Origin: an uncultured Lachnospiraceae bacterium | Lineage (GTDB): Bacteria > Bacillota > Clostridia > Lachnospirales > Lachnospiraceae | Direction of reading: 5' to 3' | Length of the DNA stretch: 64,000 bases | Assembly: GCA_910578335.1 (NCBI GenBank) | Contig: CAJTPU010000001.1 | Coordinates: 62,001 to 126,000 of the forward strand | In this document: positions 34,816-44,400 of the stretch, piece by piece | How positions within the stretch are numbered: position 1 is the stretch's first letter | Layout: every line of letters begins with the position of its first letter | Program-made: the position numbers and the translations under genes | The notes under the pieces: generated by a model | The model's input: the letters and a program-made list of their open reading frames with translations, nothing else | What the model was told of the DNA's origin: nothing | The model's database searches: none

Positions 34816-36106
34816 ACGCCTCCTGCCTGTACGGTATGATACGCGCCTCCGCCTCCACCGCCTCGCGGACCGTGACCTTGGAATCCATATCGTAAAATCC
34901 CACCGTGTCCTTGTCCGATATCACTGTGATATTCAGCACATCATAAAGACGGTGATACACCTGAAAATCGCTGCCCGCATAGCCGGTCACGCCAAGGGAC
35001 AGCAGATATTCGCCGCCCTGCAGGCTCATCTTCTGCGTAAAGGTCACTTCCTTTACGCTCCCCTCCCGCACCGGCTCTAAAAACGCCTTTTCTATCATAC
35101 TGTTGGTACCCGTAATCTCCGTCCCCTTCACGTTCTTAAAGGAAAAAGCAAAGATGGGCGCCACGATTCTCTCATGGAACTTCACCCTTACATGAATGGT
35201 AAATTCCGAACCTTTTATCACGGCAGTAGTCCTGACATTCTTTTCGTCCGTAATATAAAATTCCGTCATTTCCGCCTGCTTTGTGCCATACTCTAAAAGC
35301 TCTGGATTGACAACACCCTCCGGCAGTACCGTATTGATTTCCTGCTCTGTCTCATCCGGCAGCTCATACTGCCCTACCAGCACGCGCTTAAAGGCATCTA
35401 TCATCTCTTTAGGGCTGCCGTCCCCTAAAAGCCGCCCCTGATTGAGCAGATATACCCTATCGCAGTACTTGCTGATGCTGCTCAAATCATGGCTGACAAA
35501 CACAATGGTCTTGCCCAGTTTTTTAAATTCCTCAAACTTCTGATAACATTTCGCCTGAAAAAAGACGTCTCCCACCGACAACGCCTCATCCACTATCAGA
35601 ATTTCAGGCTCAATGTTAATCGCCACGGCAAAAGCAAGGCGGACAAACATACCGCTGGAATAGGTCTTGACCGGCTGGTACACATAGTCTCCAATATCCG
35701 CAAACTTTAAAATTTCCGGCAGCTTTGCATCGATTTCCTTCTCTGAAAATCCCATCATCGTGCCGTTTAAGTATACGTTTTCAATACCGTTGTATTCCAT
35801 ATTAAAGCCGGCTCCCAGCTCTAACAGGGCGGAGATGCGTCCGTTTACGGTTACTTCCCCCTCTGTCTGGTTGAGCACGCCGGTAATAATTTTCAGGATA
35901 GTGGACTTGCCGGAGCCGTTGGTCCCGATAATCCCCACCGTCTCCCCCTGCATAATTTCCATGCTCACGCCGTTTAAGGCATAATGCTCCTTATGCCTGT
36001 TTTTTGCCAGCCCAAACGCCTCCTTGAACCTGTCCGAAGGCTTATCATACAGCTTATATATCTTTTTGACGTTCTCGACCTTGATTGCCGGTTGTCTTTC
36101 TTCCAT
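34814..36106 (-). CDS. wzt: Polysaccharide ABC exporter ATPase (Wzt/TagH type)
   Basis: A 430-residue ATPase that energises export of a finished polysaccharide. The nucleotide-binding domain has Walker A GTNGSGKST, signature YSSGMFVRLAFA and Walker B ILIVDEALSVGD, with VSHDLSSI as the switch. Residues about 250-430 are a beta-sandwich extension like the Wzt C-terminal domain that recognises chain-end modifications. That fits the downstream WbdD-like gene, because in such systems the exporter reads the methyl-phosphate cap. The ATG at 36106 (GGGAG upstream) is preferred over several upstream ATGs that would run through intergenic repeats. Confidence 0.92.
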   Translation of the reverse strand: MEERQPAIKVENVKKIYKLYDKPSDRFKEAFGLAKNRHKEHYALNGVSMEIMQGETVGIIGTNGSGKSTILKIITGVLNQTEGEVTVNGRISALLELGAGFNMEYNGIENVYLNGTMMGFSEKEIDAKLPEILKFADIGDYVYQPVKTYSSGMFVRLAFAVAINIEPEILIVDEALSVGDVFFQAKCYQKFEEFKKLGKTIVFVSHDLSSISKYCDRVYLLNQGRLLGDGSPKEMIDAFKRVLVGQYELPDETEQEINTVLPEGVVNPELLEYGTKQAEMTEFYITDEKNVRTTAVIKGSEFTIHVRVKFHERIVAPIFAFSFKNVKGTEITGTNSMIEKAFLEPVREGSVKEVTFTQKMSLQGGEYLLSLGVTGYAGSDFQVYHRLYDVLNITVISDKDTVGFYDMDSKVTVREAVEAEARIIPYRQEA

Positions 36107-36160
36107 GTTTTCTCCCATCCATGTGCCTATACATCCGCTCTGCAAAAGAACCCTGTGCAA

Positions 36161-36200
36161 TGCCCAAGGTGCCATGCCCAAGGTGCCATGCACCTGGGCA
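36161..36200 (-). repeat. 14-bp tandem repeat with stem-loop between exporter genes
   Basis: TGCCCAAGGTGCCA occurs twice in tandem (36161-36174, 36175-36188), followed by TGCACCTGGGCA (36189-36200), which pairs back on the second copy with one bulged base. It lies in the 133-bp gap between permease and ATPase genes and could be a translation or RNA-stability element, or a slipped-strand site. Confidence 0.6.
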
Positions 36201-36239
36201 TACGGCAATTCCCTGCATTCTGCTTCAAAGACCGCCTGC

Positions 36240-37232
36240 CTACAGCACATCCGCAAAATGTACCTTAAGCTTTTTAAATATCAGCGCACCCACGCCAAAC
36301 AGCACCACCGTGATAATCCAGAAATACATGGTAGAAAAGAAATCCTCCCAAAACCATGAATGCTCATAGATGGCACTGCGGTAGCCATTGACAATATATA
36401 CCATAGGGTTCAGCTTTAAAAATACCGCCCAGCCCGAGCTTATCGCGCCAAAATCCCACATAATCGGCGTCGCCCACATGCCCACCTGCAGAATAATATT
36501 GATTATCTGCGAAATATCCCGCATAAACACAACAAGCGCGCAGGTAGAATAACTCAACGCCAGCACCAGCACAAAGGTACAGATACTGTAATACACCACC
36601 TGCAGCGTATATACCGTCGGAAAATATCCGTAAAAGCAGGCAATCACCAACAGAAGCCCCACGAAGAAAACATGGACAAACGTCGCGCCGATTATCTTTA
36701 TAATAGGCAGGACGCTGATTTTAAATACCACCTTTTTTACAAGATAATTGTATTCCAGAAGCGCCATGGTGCCATTTGTCCACGCCTCATTAAAGTAAAA
36801 CCAAGGCACCAGTCCTGCCGTCAGAAACAGCACAAAAGGAATCTCTTCCCCGCCGCGCATCGCCCTGCCGGCGCCATTCATAATAACGTCAAACACCAGC
36901 CAGTACATGACTACCGTAACCACCGGCTGCACCATCGCCCAGATAACGCCAAAAAAAGAACCCGCATACCGCTTCTTGAAATCATTTTTTGCCAGCTTCC
37001 AGATAAGCCGCCTGCTGTGATACAACTCCAGCGGCAGACTGGTTATTTTATCATACAAAAGTCCGAACAATACGCAGGCGGCTGCAATCACCCCGCAGGA
37101 AACCGCCTTTTTTAAAAGCTCCTCCTGTCTATCAGCCAGCGGATTGTGATGTATCACAATAATGGCTGCCATAATCGCCGCCAGCCCGCAGAATATGATA
37201 ATTCCGGTTCTTTTGGAAATCTTACTTTTCAT
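36240..37232 (-). CDS. wzm: Polysaccharide ABC exporter permease (Wzm/TagG type)
   Basis: A 330-residue inner membrane protein of the ABC-2 family, partner of the adjacent ATPase. The amphipathic entry FKKRYAGSFFGVIWAMVQPV and six following helices are typical. An N-terminal extension of about 80 residues adds two helices (GIIIFCGLAAIMAAIIVIHH and VSCGVIAAACVLFGLLY), absent from ordinary 260-residue Wzm proteins. The start follows GAGGAAGC. ATPase and permease are separated by 133 bp containing tandem repeats, unusual for a pair that normally overlaps. Confidence 0.9.
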   Translation of the reverse strand: MKSKISKRTGIIIFCGLAAIMAAIIVIHHNPLADRQEELLKKAVSCGVIAAACVLFGLLYDKITSLPLELYHSRRLIWKLAKNDFKKRYAGSFFGVIWAMVQPVVTVVMYWLVFDVIMNGAGRAMRGGEEIPFVLFLTAGLVPWFYFNEAWTNGTMALLEYNYLVKKVVFKISVLPIIKIIGATFVHVFFVGLLLVIACFYGYFPTVYTLQVVYYSICTFVLVLALSYSTCALVVFMRDISQIINIILQVGMWATPIMWDFGAISSGWAVFLKLNPMVYIVNGYRSAIYEHSWFWEDFFSTMYFWIITVVLFGVGALIFKKLKVHFADVL

Positions 37233-37264
37233 GCTTCCTCGTATTCCGCCGTGTAAACGGCAAT

Positions 37265-37828
37265 TTAGTCCGCCATATTTTTTACATACTCACGAAAGCT
37301 GCCCCATTTTGTATCGCGCTCCGATAAAATCAGCTCCACGCCCTCCTGTAAAGGCCAGTCTACCTTGATATCCGCATCGTTCCACATGAGCCCCCCCTCA
37401 TCGCCCGGATGATAAAAATCCGTACATTTGTAGCAGAACTCCGCATATTCCGAGAGCACCAGAAAACCGTGCGCAAAATGCTTCGGCACAAAAAACTGCT
37501 TTTTATTTTCCTCCGAAAGGATGACGCCATGCCACTTGCCGAAGGTAGGAGAACCGACACGCAAATCCACTGCCACGTCAAACACCTCTCCCTTTATGAC
37601 CCTGACCAACTTCCCCTGTGGAAATTCCTTCTGAAAATGCAGTCCCCTTAAGACGCCCCGCTTGGAAGCAGACTGGTTGTCCTGCACAAAAATCTCGTCG
37701 ATGCCGGCTTCCTTATAATCGTTATACTGATACGTCTCCATAAAATAACCCCTGGCATCCCCAAAAACCTGCGGCGTAATCACCTTAAGCCCCTCTATCT
37801 CACACGTCTCAACCGTAATCTTTCCCAT
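37265..37828 (-). CDS. rfbC: dTDP-4-dehydrorhamnose 3,5-epimerase
   Basis: A 187-residue cupin enzyme of the dTDP-L-rhamnose pathway. The segments DARGYFMETY, FVQDNQSASKRGVLRGLHFQ (catalytic His in LHFQ), KGEVFDVAVDLRVGSPTFG, HGFLVLSEYAEFCYKCTDFY and the acidic GLMWNDADIKVDWP are family hallmarks. It inverts carbons 3 and 5 of dTDP-4-keto-6-deoxyglucose. The start follows GAGAGGAAAG. It lies next to the exporter genes and apart from rfbA and rfbB, from which it is separated by a GH25 gene and a long palindrome. Confidence 0.95.
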   Translation of the reverse strand: MGKITVETCEIEGLKVITPQVFGDARGYFMETYQYNDYKEAGIDEIFVQDNQSASKRGVLRGLHFQKEFPQGKLVRVIKGEVFDVAVDLRVGSPTFGKWHGVILSEENKKQFFVPKHFAHGFLVLSEYAEFCYKCTDFYHPGDEGGLMWNDADIKVDWPLQEGVELILSERDTKWGSFREYVKNMAD

Positions 37829-37864
37829 TTCTCTTTCCTCTCTGCCTTCGTTTTTAATAGATAA

Positions 37865-38059
37865 TTGCGAAACTCGAATTTGCCGGTTTCGAATTGTGTA
37901 CCTTGTGTGTTCTTACAGCAGACCCTTGATTACCGTCGGCACTTAGCTGCCGTATTTTGGCAGCTTACGTACCGTTACGGTAATCTCGGAGCGCAAGCGC
38001 GTCTGCGTTAGAATATACAAGGTGCACAATGACACTCGCATAGCCACCTCATTTCGCAA
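37865..38059. repeat. 195-bp imperfect palindrome (MITE-like or long hairpin)
   Basis: The outer ends TTGCGAAA (37865-37872) and TTTCGCAA (38052-38059) are exact complements. Moving inward, ATTGTGTACCTTGTGTGTTCT pairs with the segment 38011-38031 with few mismatches, GCAGAC (37917-37922) pairs with GTCTGC (38001-38006), GATTACCGT (37928-37936) with ACGGTAATC, and GCTGCC with GGCAGC around a 7-base loop near 37955. It fills the gap between rfbC and the GH25 gene. No open reading frame of note is inside. The right arm is a copy of the dispersed 39-bp repeat. Confidence 0.75.
38021..38059 (-). repeat. Dispersed 39-bp intergenic repeat, copy C
   Basis: Read on the minus strand from 38059, it matches copy A (5234-5272) at 28 of 39 positions without gaps, including TTGCGAAA at the start and TGTCATTGTGCA near the end. 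It is the right arm of the long palindrome; the left arm (37865-37902) is a more diverged, gapped version. Confidence 0.55.
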
Positions 38060-38072
38060 CCCCTGCCTATTT

Positions 38073-39326
38073 CTAATATCCCATATAGCTGATATTCATA
38101 TCCACATTGCCGCTGATGCCGTTCACACTGCCCTTAGAGGTATACTGCCACATCTGGTAATAGCCCTGATACAGCGGCGCACTGCGGTATTCCGCAAGCC
38201 AGATAACGAAATCCTCCAAGAATGCCGTCTCCAGATTTTTGTTGTACCAGTTGCGGCTCGCATAAACGCCTGCCTCGAAGCCCGCATTTTCCACAGTGGT
38301 ACAAAACGCTTCGCATACGGCGGTTCGGCGCTCCACGCTCAGGGAATCCGCCCTGCCTTCTCCGCCCGCGCCCTCCGTGTCAATAAAAACAGGGTAGGCA
38401 AGCTCATAGTCCCGAATCAGGCTGACTACCATACTCGCCTCCTCAACTGCCTCCACTTCGTTGACCGCCTGCGTAAAGAAATACACGCCAACCTGCAGTC
38501 CGGCTGCCGTAGCGCCTCTGATATTCTGCTCAAAATAGGGGTCCTCCACAAGGCTTCCCGTCACGCTTCCCCGATAGCCGCAGCGGATAATCACAAAATC
38601 AATGCCATCGTTTTTGACCTTATCCCAGTCGATTTCGCCCTGCCATTTCGATACGTCGATTCCTAAAGAAGCCGTTCCCGAAACTGCCTGCGCGCCCTTA
38701 ATCTCTGACTTGTCCGCATCATCCACCGCCTGTGCGGTATCCTCCGCCTCCGCATCGATTTCGTCTTCCGTCTTTATCAGAAGGGAAATATCCTCAATCA
38801 CCAGATATTCCACCTTGTCCTTCACCCTGACCTTGGTGGTGCCGCTCGGCACCTTGTAGCCCTCTATTGGCTTTAGGGATACCTCATAATCGCCTGCAGC
38901 CAAGTCGCCGATATAGATGACGCCGTCCTTGTCCAAATCCTTGTAATCCCCCATGCCCTTAAGCGTCACATAAAAGCTTTCGCCGCTCACAGGCCGGTTG
39001 TCGCCATCCACCACCTGAATGCGCAAATCCTTTTCCACAGAGGTCACTATCAGGGAAAGACGGTTCTGCTCATTTTTCAGGTTTTCCAAAAATGCATTTT
39101 CCTCTGCATCAAAAAAGGTTTCATCCCGCATAAAAGCAGACAAGTCATTCCCTATCTGCCCGTTTTCAAATACGGTGCCTGCATTCTGCTGCGTCTCCGC
39201 AGACGATTCCGTCGCTTCTGAATTGTCCTGTCCTGAAGGCTTGTTCAAAAGCAGGACTGTCAAAACAGTCAGAAGCCCCACGGAAGCAGCCGCTAAAATT
39301 GTCAGTCTCTTTAATTTAGAGTCCAT
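38073..39326 (-). CDS. Membrane-anchored GH25 lysozyme
   Basis: A 417-residue muramidase. One membrane helix (about 7-28) is followed by a Ser/Glu-rich stretch, a small beta domain (SVEKDLRIQVVDGDNRPVSG, DLDKDGVIYIGDL) and a C-terminal GH25 barrel (last 195 residues) beginning GIDVSKWQGEIDW; the acidic catalytic pair is provided by that first Asp and by PVFIDTEG. QMWQYTSKGSVNGISG closes the fold. The start at 39326 has AGAGGT upstream and overlaps the end of rfbA by 11 bases, so it is translationally linked to dTDP-sugar synthesis. It may open peptidoglycan for attachment of the polymer. Confidence 0.9.
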   Translation of the reverse strand: MDSKLKRLTILAAASVGLLTVLTVLLLNKPSGQDNSEATESSAETQQNAGTVFENGQIGNDLSAFMRDETFFDAEENAFLENLKNEQNRLSLIVTSVEKDLRIQVVDGDNRPVSGESFYVTLKGMGDYKDLDKDGVIYIGDLAAGDYEVSLKPIEGYKVPSGTTKVRVKDKVEYLVIEDISLLIKTEDEIDAEAEDTAQAVDDADKSEIKGAQAVSGTASLGIDVSKWQGEIDWDKVKNDGIDFVIIRCGYRGSVTGSLVEDPYFEQNIRGATAAGLQVGVYFFTQAVNEVEAVEEASMVVSLIRDYELAYPVFIDTEGAGGEGRADSLSVERRTAVCEAFCTTVENAGFEAGVYASRNWYNKNLETAFLEDFVIWLAEYRSAPLYQGYYQMWQYTSKGSVNGISGNVDMNISYMGY

Positions 39327-40185
39327 TTGCAACCTCTACCAAATATTGTCCGTAATTGGTCTTCATCAACGGTTCTGCCAGCTTTAAGAGCTGCTCCTTT
39401 GTGATAAAGCCTCTCTTGTACGCAATTTCCTCGATGCAGGAAATATAGAGCCCCTGCCTTTTTTGGAAAGCCGCCACAAAATCAGAGGCATCCAACAGTG
39501 CATCATGGTTTCCCGTATCCAGCCATGCAAAGCCTCTTCCAAGGGTTTCCACATGAAGGGTTCCCCTGCGTAGGTATTCGTTGTTGATGCTCGTAATTTC
39601 AATTTCCCCTCTTGCAGACGGTTTGACATTTCTTGCAATCTCCACCACATCATTGTCATAAAAATAAAGTCCGGGGACTGCATAGTTGCTCTTTGGATGT
39701 TCTGGCTTTTCCTCGATAGAAAGCGCTTTTCCGCTTTCATCAAATTCTACCACGCCATACTCCCTCGGGTCCCTGACATAATAACCGAAAATCGTGGCGC
39801 CCTTCTCTCTCGCCGCCACTTCCCGCAGCACGCGGGAAAAGCTCTGCCCGTAAAAGATATTATCTCCCAAAACCAGCGCAACCCTATCCGTGCCGATAAA
39901 ATCCGCCCCGATAATAAAGGCGTCGGCAAGTCCTCTGGGCTGCTCCTGTACGGCATAGGACAGCTTCATGCCAAGCTGCTCCCCATCGCCCAAAAGCTCT
40001 TCAAAAACAGGCAAATCCCTTGGCGTGGAGATAATCAGAATTTCACGAATACCTGCAAGCATGAGAATGGAAAGAGGGTAGTATATCATCGGCTTGTCAT
40101 AGACCGGCATAATCTGTTTGGATATTGCCTTTGTCAGCGGATACAGTCTGGTGCCGGAGCCTCCGGCAAGTATAATTCCTTTCAT
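39316..40185 (-). CDS. rfbA: Glucose-1-phosphate thymidylyltransferase
   Basis: A 289-residue enzyme making dTDP-glucose, the first step of the dTDP-rhamnose route. GGSGTRLYPLTKAISKQ (residues 8-24) is the nucleotide loop with the catalytic Arg and Lys; VLGDNIFYG holds the metal Asp; YAVPGLYFYDNDVV and RGFAWLDTGNHDAL are family segments. The ATG at 40185 has AGGAG 8 bases upstream. It has its own promoter and lies downstream of the rfbB terminator, so rfbA and rfbB are separate transcription units although adjacent. Confidence 0.96.
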   Translation of the reverse strand: MKGIILAGGSGTRLYPLTKAISKQIMPVYDKPMIYYPLSILMLAGIREILIISTPRDLPVFEELLGDGEQLGMKLSYAVQEQPRGLADAFIIGADFIGTDRVALVLGDNIFYGQSFSRVLREVAAREKGATIFGYYVRDPREYGVVEFDESGKALSIEEKPEHPKSNYAVPGLYFYDNDVVEIARNVKPSARGEIEITSINNEYLRRGTLHVETLGRGFAWLDTGNHDALLDASDFVAAFQKRQGLYISCIEEIAYKRGFITKEQLLKLAEPLMKTNYGQYLVEVANGL

Positions 40186-40258
40186 ACATGTACTCCTTCT
40201 ATATTGTAATGTGGAAAAGCTGTTGTCCTTCCCATGGGGTTTTACCACTTTAATGGTT

Positions 40259-40264
40259 ATTATA
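40259..40264 (-). promoter_or_regulatory. rfbA promoter, extended -10
   Basis: On the minus strand TATAAT (40259-40264) is preceded by TGC, forming an extended -10 element that can work without a good -35 box; none is seen. It lies about 75 bases before rfbA, after the rfbB terminator. Confidence 0.6.
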
Positions 40265-40298
40265 GCATGTTCGTTGGGAATTGCATACCGAAATATGG

Positions 40299-40326
40299 AA
40301 AAAAGGAAACGGCGCTAACCGTTCCC
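40299..40326 (-). terminator. rfbB terminator
   Basis: On the minus strand GGAACGG (from 40325) pairs with CCGTTTCC (to 40305), with one extra T bulged, around a 6-base loop. A T6 tract follows (40299-40304). It lies 21 bases past the rfbB stop codon. Confidence 0.8.
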
Positions 40327-40347
40327 TTCCCCGGCATATGGTGCGGT

Positions 40348-41433
40348 TTATTTTGTCTCGTACATTTCGTCATAGTACTTCTGATAATCGCCGCTTGTCA
40401 CATTTTTCATCCAATCCGCGTGCTCAAAGTACCATGCTATCGTCTTTTTGATACCTTCCTTAAACATGGTTTCGGGATACCAGCCGATTTCCGCCTTGAT
40501 TTTGTCGGGTGCGATGGCGTAACGCCTGTCGTGTCCTTTACGGTCCTCCACATAGGTAATCAAATCCTTTGTAATATGCGCCTTGCGCTCGTCGGTATCA
40601 GGCAGCATCTCCGTCAGGGTTTCCAGAATAATGTTGATAATCTCAATATTCTGCTTTTCATTGTGTCCGCCGATATTATAGGTTTCAAACAGCCTGCCCT
40701 GCTCCTGTACCATATCAATTGCCTTGGCATGGTCCTCCACATAGAGCCAGTCACGGACATTTTTGCCGTCGCCATACACGGGAAGCTTTTTCCCTAAAAG
40801 CGCATTGTTGATAATCAGCGGAATCAGCTTTTCCGGAAACTGGTAAGGACCATAATTGTTGGAGCAATTGGTAATATTTGCCGGAAAATGATACGTATCC
40901 ATATACGCCTTCACCAGCATGTCCGAGCTTGCCTTGCTGGCAGAGTAGGGGCTGTGCGGCTCGTAAGGCGAGGTCTCATAGAAAAACGCATTATCGTCGT
41001 CAGGCAGAGAGCCGTACACTTCATCTGTGGATACGTGGAGAAACTTTTTCCCTTCCCGAAAGCTTCCGTCAGGAAGCTCCCACGCTTCCTTGGCACAATT
41101 TAACATCACGGCAGTTCCCAGCACATTCGTCTGAATAAATACTTCAGGATTGCGGATACTCCTGTCCACATGGCTTTCCGCCGCAAAATGCACAACCCTG
41201 TCAATATCATTTTCCGCAAAGACACGGCGGATTGCTTCCTTGTCACAGATATCCGCCTTTACGAAGCTGTAATTGCTTCTGCCCTCCACGCCTTTCAAAT
41301 TTTCAAGGTTTCCCGCATAGGTCAGCGCATCCACATTGATAATGCGGATATCGTCCCCATACTTTTTAAACATGTAGTGAATGTAGTTGGAACCGATAAA
41401 GCCTGCCCCTCCCGTTACCAGATAAGTTCTCAT
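40348..41433 (-). CDS. rfbB: dTDP-glucose 4,6-dehydratase
   Basis: A 361-residue NAD-dependent short-chain dehydrogenase that makes dTDP-4-keto-6-deoxyglucose. TGGAGFIGSNYIHYMF is the NAD loop; HFAAESHVDRSI, the catalytic STDEVYG and YSASKASSDML (Tyr and Lys), and NNYGPYQFPEKLIPL are diagnostic. Its product can go to rhamnose through RfbC or to 4-amino-4,6-dideoxy sugars through the aminotransferase further upstream. Start follows AAAGGA. The gene sits between the large GH25 gene and rfbA, with its own terminator. Confidence 0.96.
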   Translation of the reverse strand: MRTYLVTGGAGFIGSNYIHYMFKKYGDDIRIINVDALTYAGNLENLKGVEGRSNYSFVKADICDKEAIRRVFAENDIDRVVHFAAESHVDRSIRNPEVFIQTNVLGTAVMLNCAKEAWELPDGSFREGKKFLHVSTDEVYGSLPDDDNAFFYETSPYEPHSPYSASKASSDMLVKAYMDTYHFPANITNCSNNYGPYQFPEKLIPLIINNALLGKKLPVYGDGKNVRDWLYVEDHAKAIDMVQEQGRLFETYNIGGHNEKQNIEIINIILETLTEMLPDTDERKAHITKDLITYVEDRKGHDRRYAIAPDKIKAEIGWYPETMFKEGIKKTIAWYFEHADWMKNVTSGDYQKYYDEMYETK

Positions 41434-41495
41434 AAATAAATGTCCTTTCCCGTCGTCCGTCCTTATAAGGCGGACAAACCATTATTTCATTAAAA

Positions 41496-44400
41496 TCAGT
41501 ATCCCAGATAGCTCCAGTTTAAATCAACGTCTCCGCTGATGCCTGTCACCTTTCCGGTTGATTTATACTGCCACATGTCATACCTTCCCGTATAGGTAGG
41601 CGCCGAAGCATACTGCGCCAGCCAGATTTTATATTGATTCAGTTTGCTTGTATCAATCTTTGTGGTGAGCCAGTTCTTGTTTGCATAAACACCAGCCGTA
41701 TACCCGCTGTTCTGAATGGTCTGGCAGAAGGTTTTGATAACATCCGTTCTGGTGGCAACGCTGATGCCGTCCGCCCTGCCTCCGGATGCCTCCACATCCA
41801 AAAACACCGGATAAGAAATCTTGTAATTCTTAATCAGCTCCAGCACCATGGAAGCCTCTTCCACCGCCTCGCTATTGTTGACCGCCTGCGAGAAGAAGTA
41901 AACACCCACTTTGATGCCTGCTGCTGTCGCACCCTTGATATTGGCTTCAAATTTCGGGTCTACCACCAGTGCACCGGAGGAGGAGCCCCTGTAACCGCAG
42001 CGGATAATGACATAGTTGACACCGGAATTTTTAACTGCATTCCAGTCTATTGTACCATTCCACTTGGACACGTCGATGCCAAAAGCACCATTGCCGACCA
42101 CAAGCGAGCCGTCGCTGGCAAAAGTATATTTTGCGCCCTGTATAACCTGCTCGCCGGTCACGTATTTTCCGCTCGCATCATAATAGTACAGCTTGCCGTT
42201 AATGGTCTGCCATCCCGTATATTTTACCACATCCTGAGATTTAATATAAAAGGTGGTAATGGAAGCATTGTAATAATCCGTATAGGTCGCCTCCACATAC
42301 TTGCCGTCCCGCAGCACGAAAAGCTGCTTTTTATCTGCGCTGACAAGCTTGCCGTCCTTGGCACCAACCGTAACCGTAAAGGTTGCCACGCCTCCGTCCG
42401 TATGTTTCACCGTAATTGTCGCAGTTCCTGCCCCCACGCCCGTAACCACAAGCTTTACCGTCGTTTTGCCATCTGCAACCGCACCGGAAGCCGTCGCTGT
42501 CGCCACTTTGTCGTTGGAGCTTGTAACCGTAATTTTAGCGTTCGTATTCGTGCTGTTTACGGTGCCGGTAAGCTCCGCCGTACTGCCCGCCAGCACGCTG
42601 AGCGTCGTCTTGTTTAACGTGATAGTGCCGTTTCCCACCGTCACCGTCAGAACCTGCGTCACGGCAGCCTGTGTCTTGCCGTCAGCCTCCAAAATTCCTA
42701 CCGTTATCTTGGCGGTTCCTGCTCCCTTCGGCGTCACGGTAATCGTTGCAGCGCCGTTTTCCGTTTTGCCCACCGTAACGACTGCTACCGCTTCATTGTC
42801 GCTCTTTGCCGTTACCGTACCGGAAATCACGCCGCCCTGTACGGAATTGCCAATCGTCGCTTTCAACTCCTGTGCAGCCCCGCCCACTACCATATTGAGC
42901 GTTGCCACACTTAAGGTTAAAGTGCGGGTATCTTCCGTGACAGTGACCTTACACTCCGCTTTTACTTCTTTATCCGCATCAAGGGTTACTGTGATAGTCG
43001 CCGTTCCCGCTTTCAGCGCTTTTAACTTACCGTCCTTGTCCACCGACACTACTGTCGCATCGGAGGAGGTAAATGTAACTGCCTGCTTGTCCGCATCCGC
43101 GCCTGTGACGACCGCTGTCAGCTTCTCTTCTTTTCCTTTTTCCAGCGTCAGCGCCGTCACGGCTGTCTGGCTTGCCGTATTCAATGTAATAACCGGCTTC
43201 TGCACCGCCGTCACGGTTACGGTACACGTCGCCGTCTTTGTACTGTCTGCCTCGGAGGACACTGTGATAATTGCCGTACCTGCTCCCACCGCCGTTACCG
43301 TTATTTTGCCGGTCTCATCCGCCGCTGCCGTTGCAACCTTCTCGTCCGATGACTTCACGGAAACTTTTTTATTCTCCGCATCGGCAGGCTCCACCGTTAC
43401 CGTAAGCGTTCCCTTTTCTCCTGTTTTTAATGCCAGCGCGGCACTATCCAGCTTCACCTCTGTGACTGCCGGCGCCGCAGGCGGCTCCGTCGGCGGCGTG
43501 GTCGGGTCAACCGGACCAGGAGGCTCCGTAGGGTCTACAGGCGGTTCCGTCGGCAGAACAGGGTCCGTAGTAGAGCCATTTCCGCCGGAGACATTTCCCG
43601 TGCCTCCCACCTCTGCCGTCCGCATAAACAGCATACTCTTTGCCGTTGCCAGCGGGTCAGGCACCTGACTTTTCGGAACTGCCGTGTAAACAGAATCGAC
43701 TACTGTCTGGGTGGATTCCACCCAGCCCACGGTATCCTGCAGCACGGATTCCACAGTAGTTTCATTTTCCTTCGTATCTTCCTTTTTTACGTCGATTTCG
43801 GACTCCTTCTTTATCTCGTCGACAACCTCTACCTTTTCATAGGCTATTTCCTTTTTTACCGTTACCTTCTGCGCCGTATCCGGCAGTTTATAATCCGCAT
43901 ATTTTTCATCCGTCAAAGAATTCATGGATACGGAATAATTGCCCGGGGTAATCCCCGCCTTATAGATAATACCGTCCATATCATCATCGGACCAGATTTC
44001 CGTCTTGCCGTCAGGGGTCGTCACCGTAACGGAAAAAGGGACATTGGGCACAAGCCTGTTGGTCTTACTGTTGACAAACTTTATCTTCAAATCCTTTTCG
44101 ATGGAGGTCATATTGAGCGAAACCGATACTTCCTTCGTATACTCGCCCTCCTCATAGTCCTTGTTATCCTCTTCCTCCTCAATCGCATTTGCAGCCGAAA
44201 TCCGCGCCAGCTCTGCATCCGCAACCGCAGTCAGACCATGCTCTCCAATCACCGTAATATTATCAAGCTGCGAGCCAACCGTGTCAAAAGAAGCCACTTC
44301 CTTGTCAATCGCCCGTGCGCTGACATATACCGCTCCTGTCGCCAGTGCCAACACCAGCACTAAAATACCCGTTGTTGTAACCACCTTGTCCATGGTGCTC

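Noticed and set aside
41455..41475. Hairpin between rfbB and the giant GH25 gene
   Set aside because: GTCCG/CGGAC arms with a bulge but no T tract; too weak to call a terminator.
42301..43668. 455-codon plus-strand frame rich in Val, Thr and Ser
   Set aside because: It mirrors the repetitive Big2-encoding stretch of the GH25 gene on the other strand; its composition is a by-product of that sequence.
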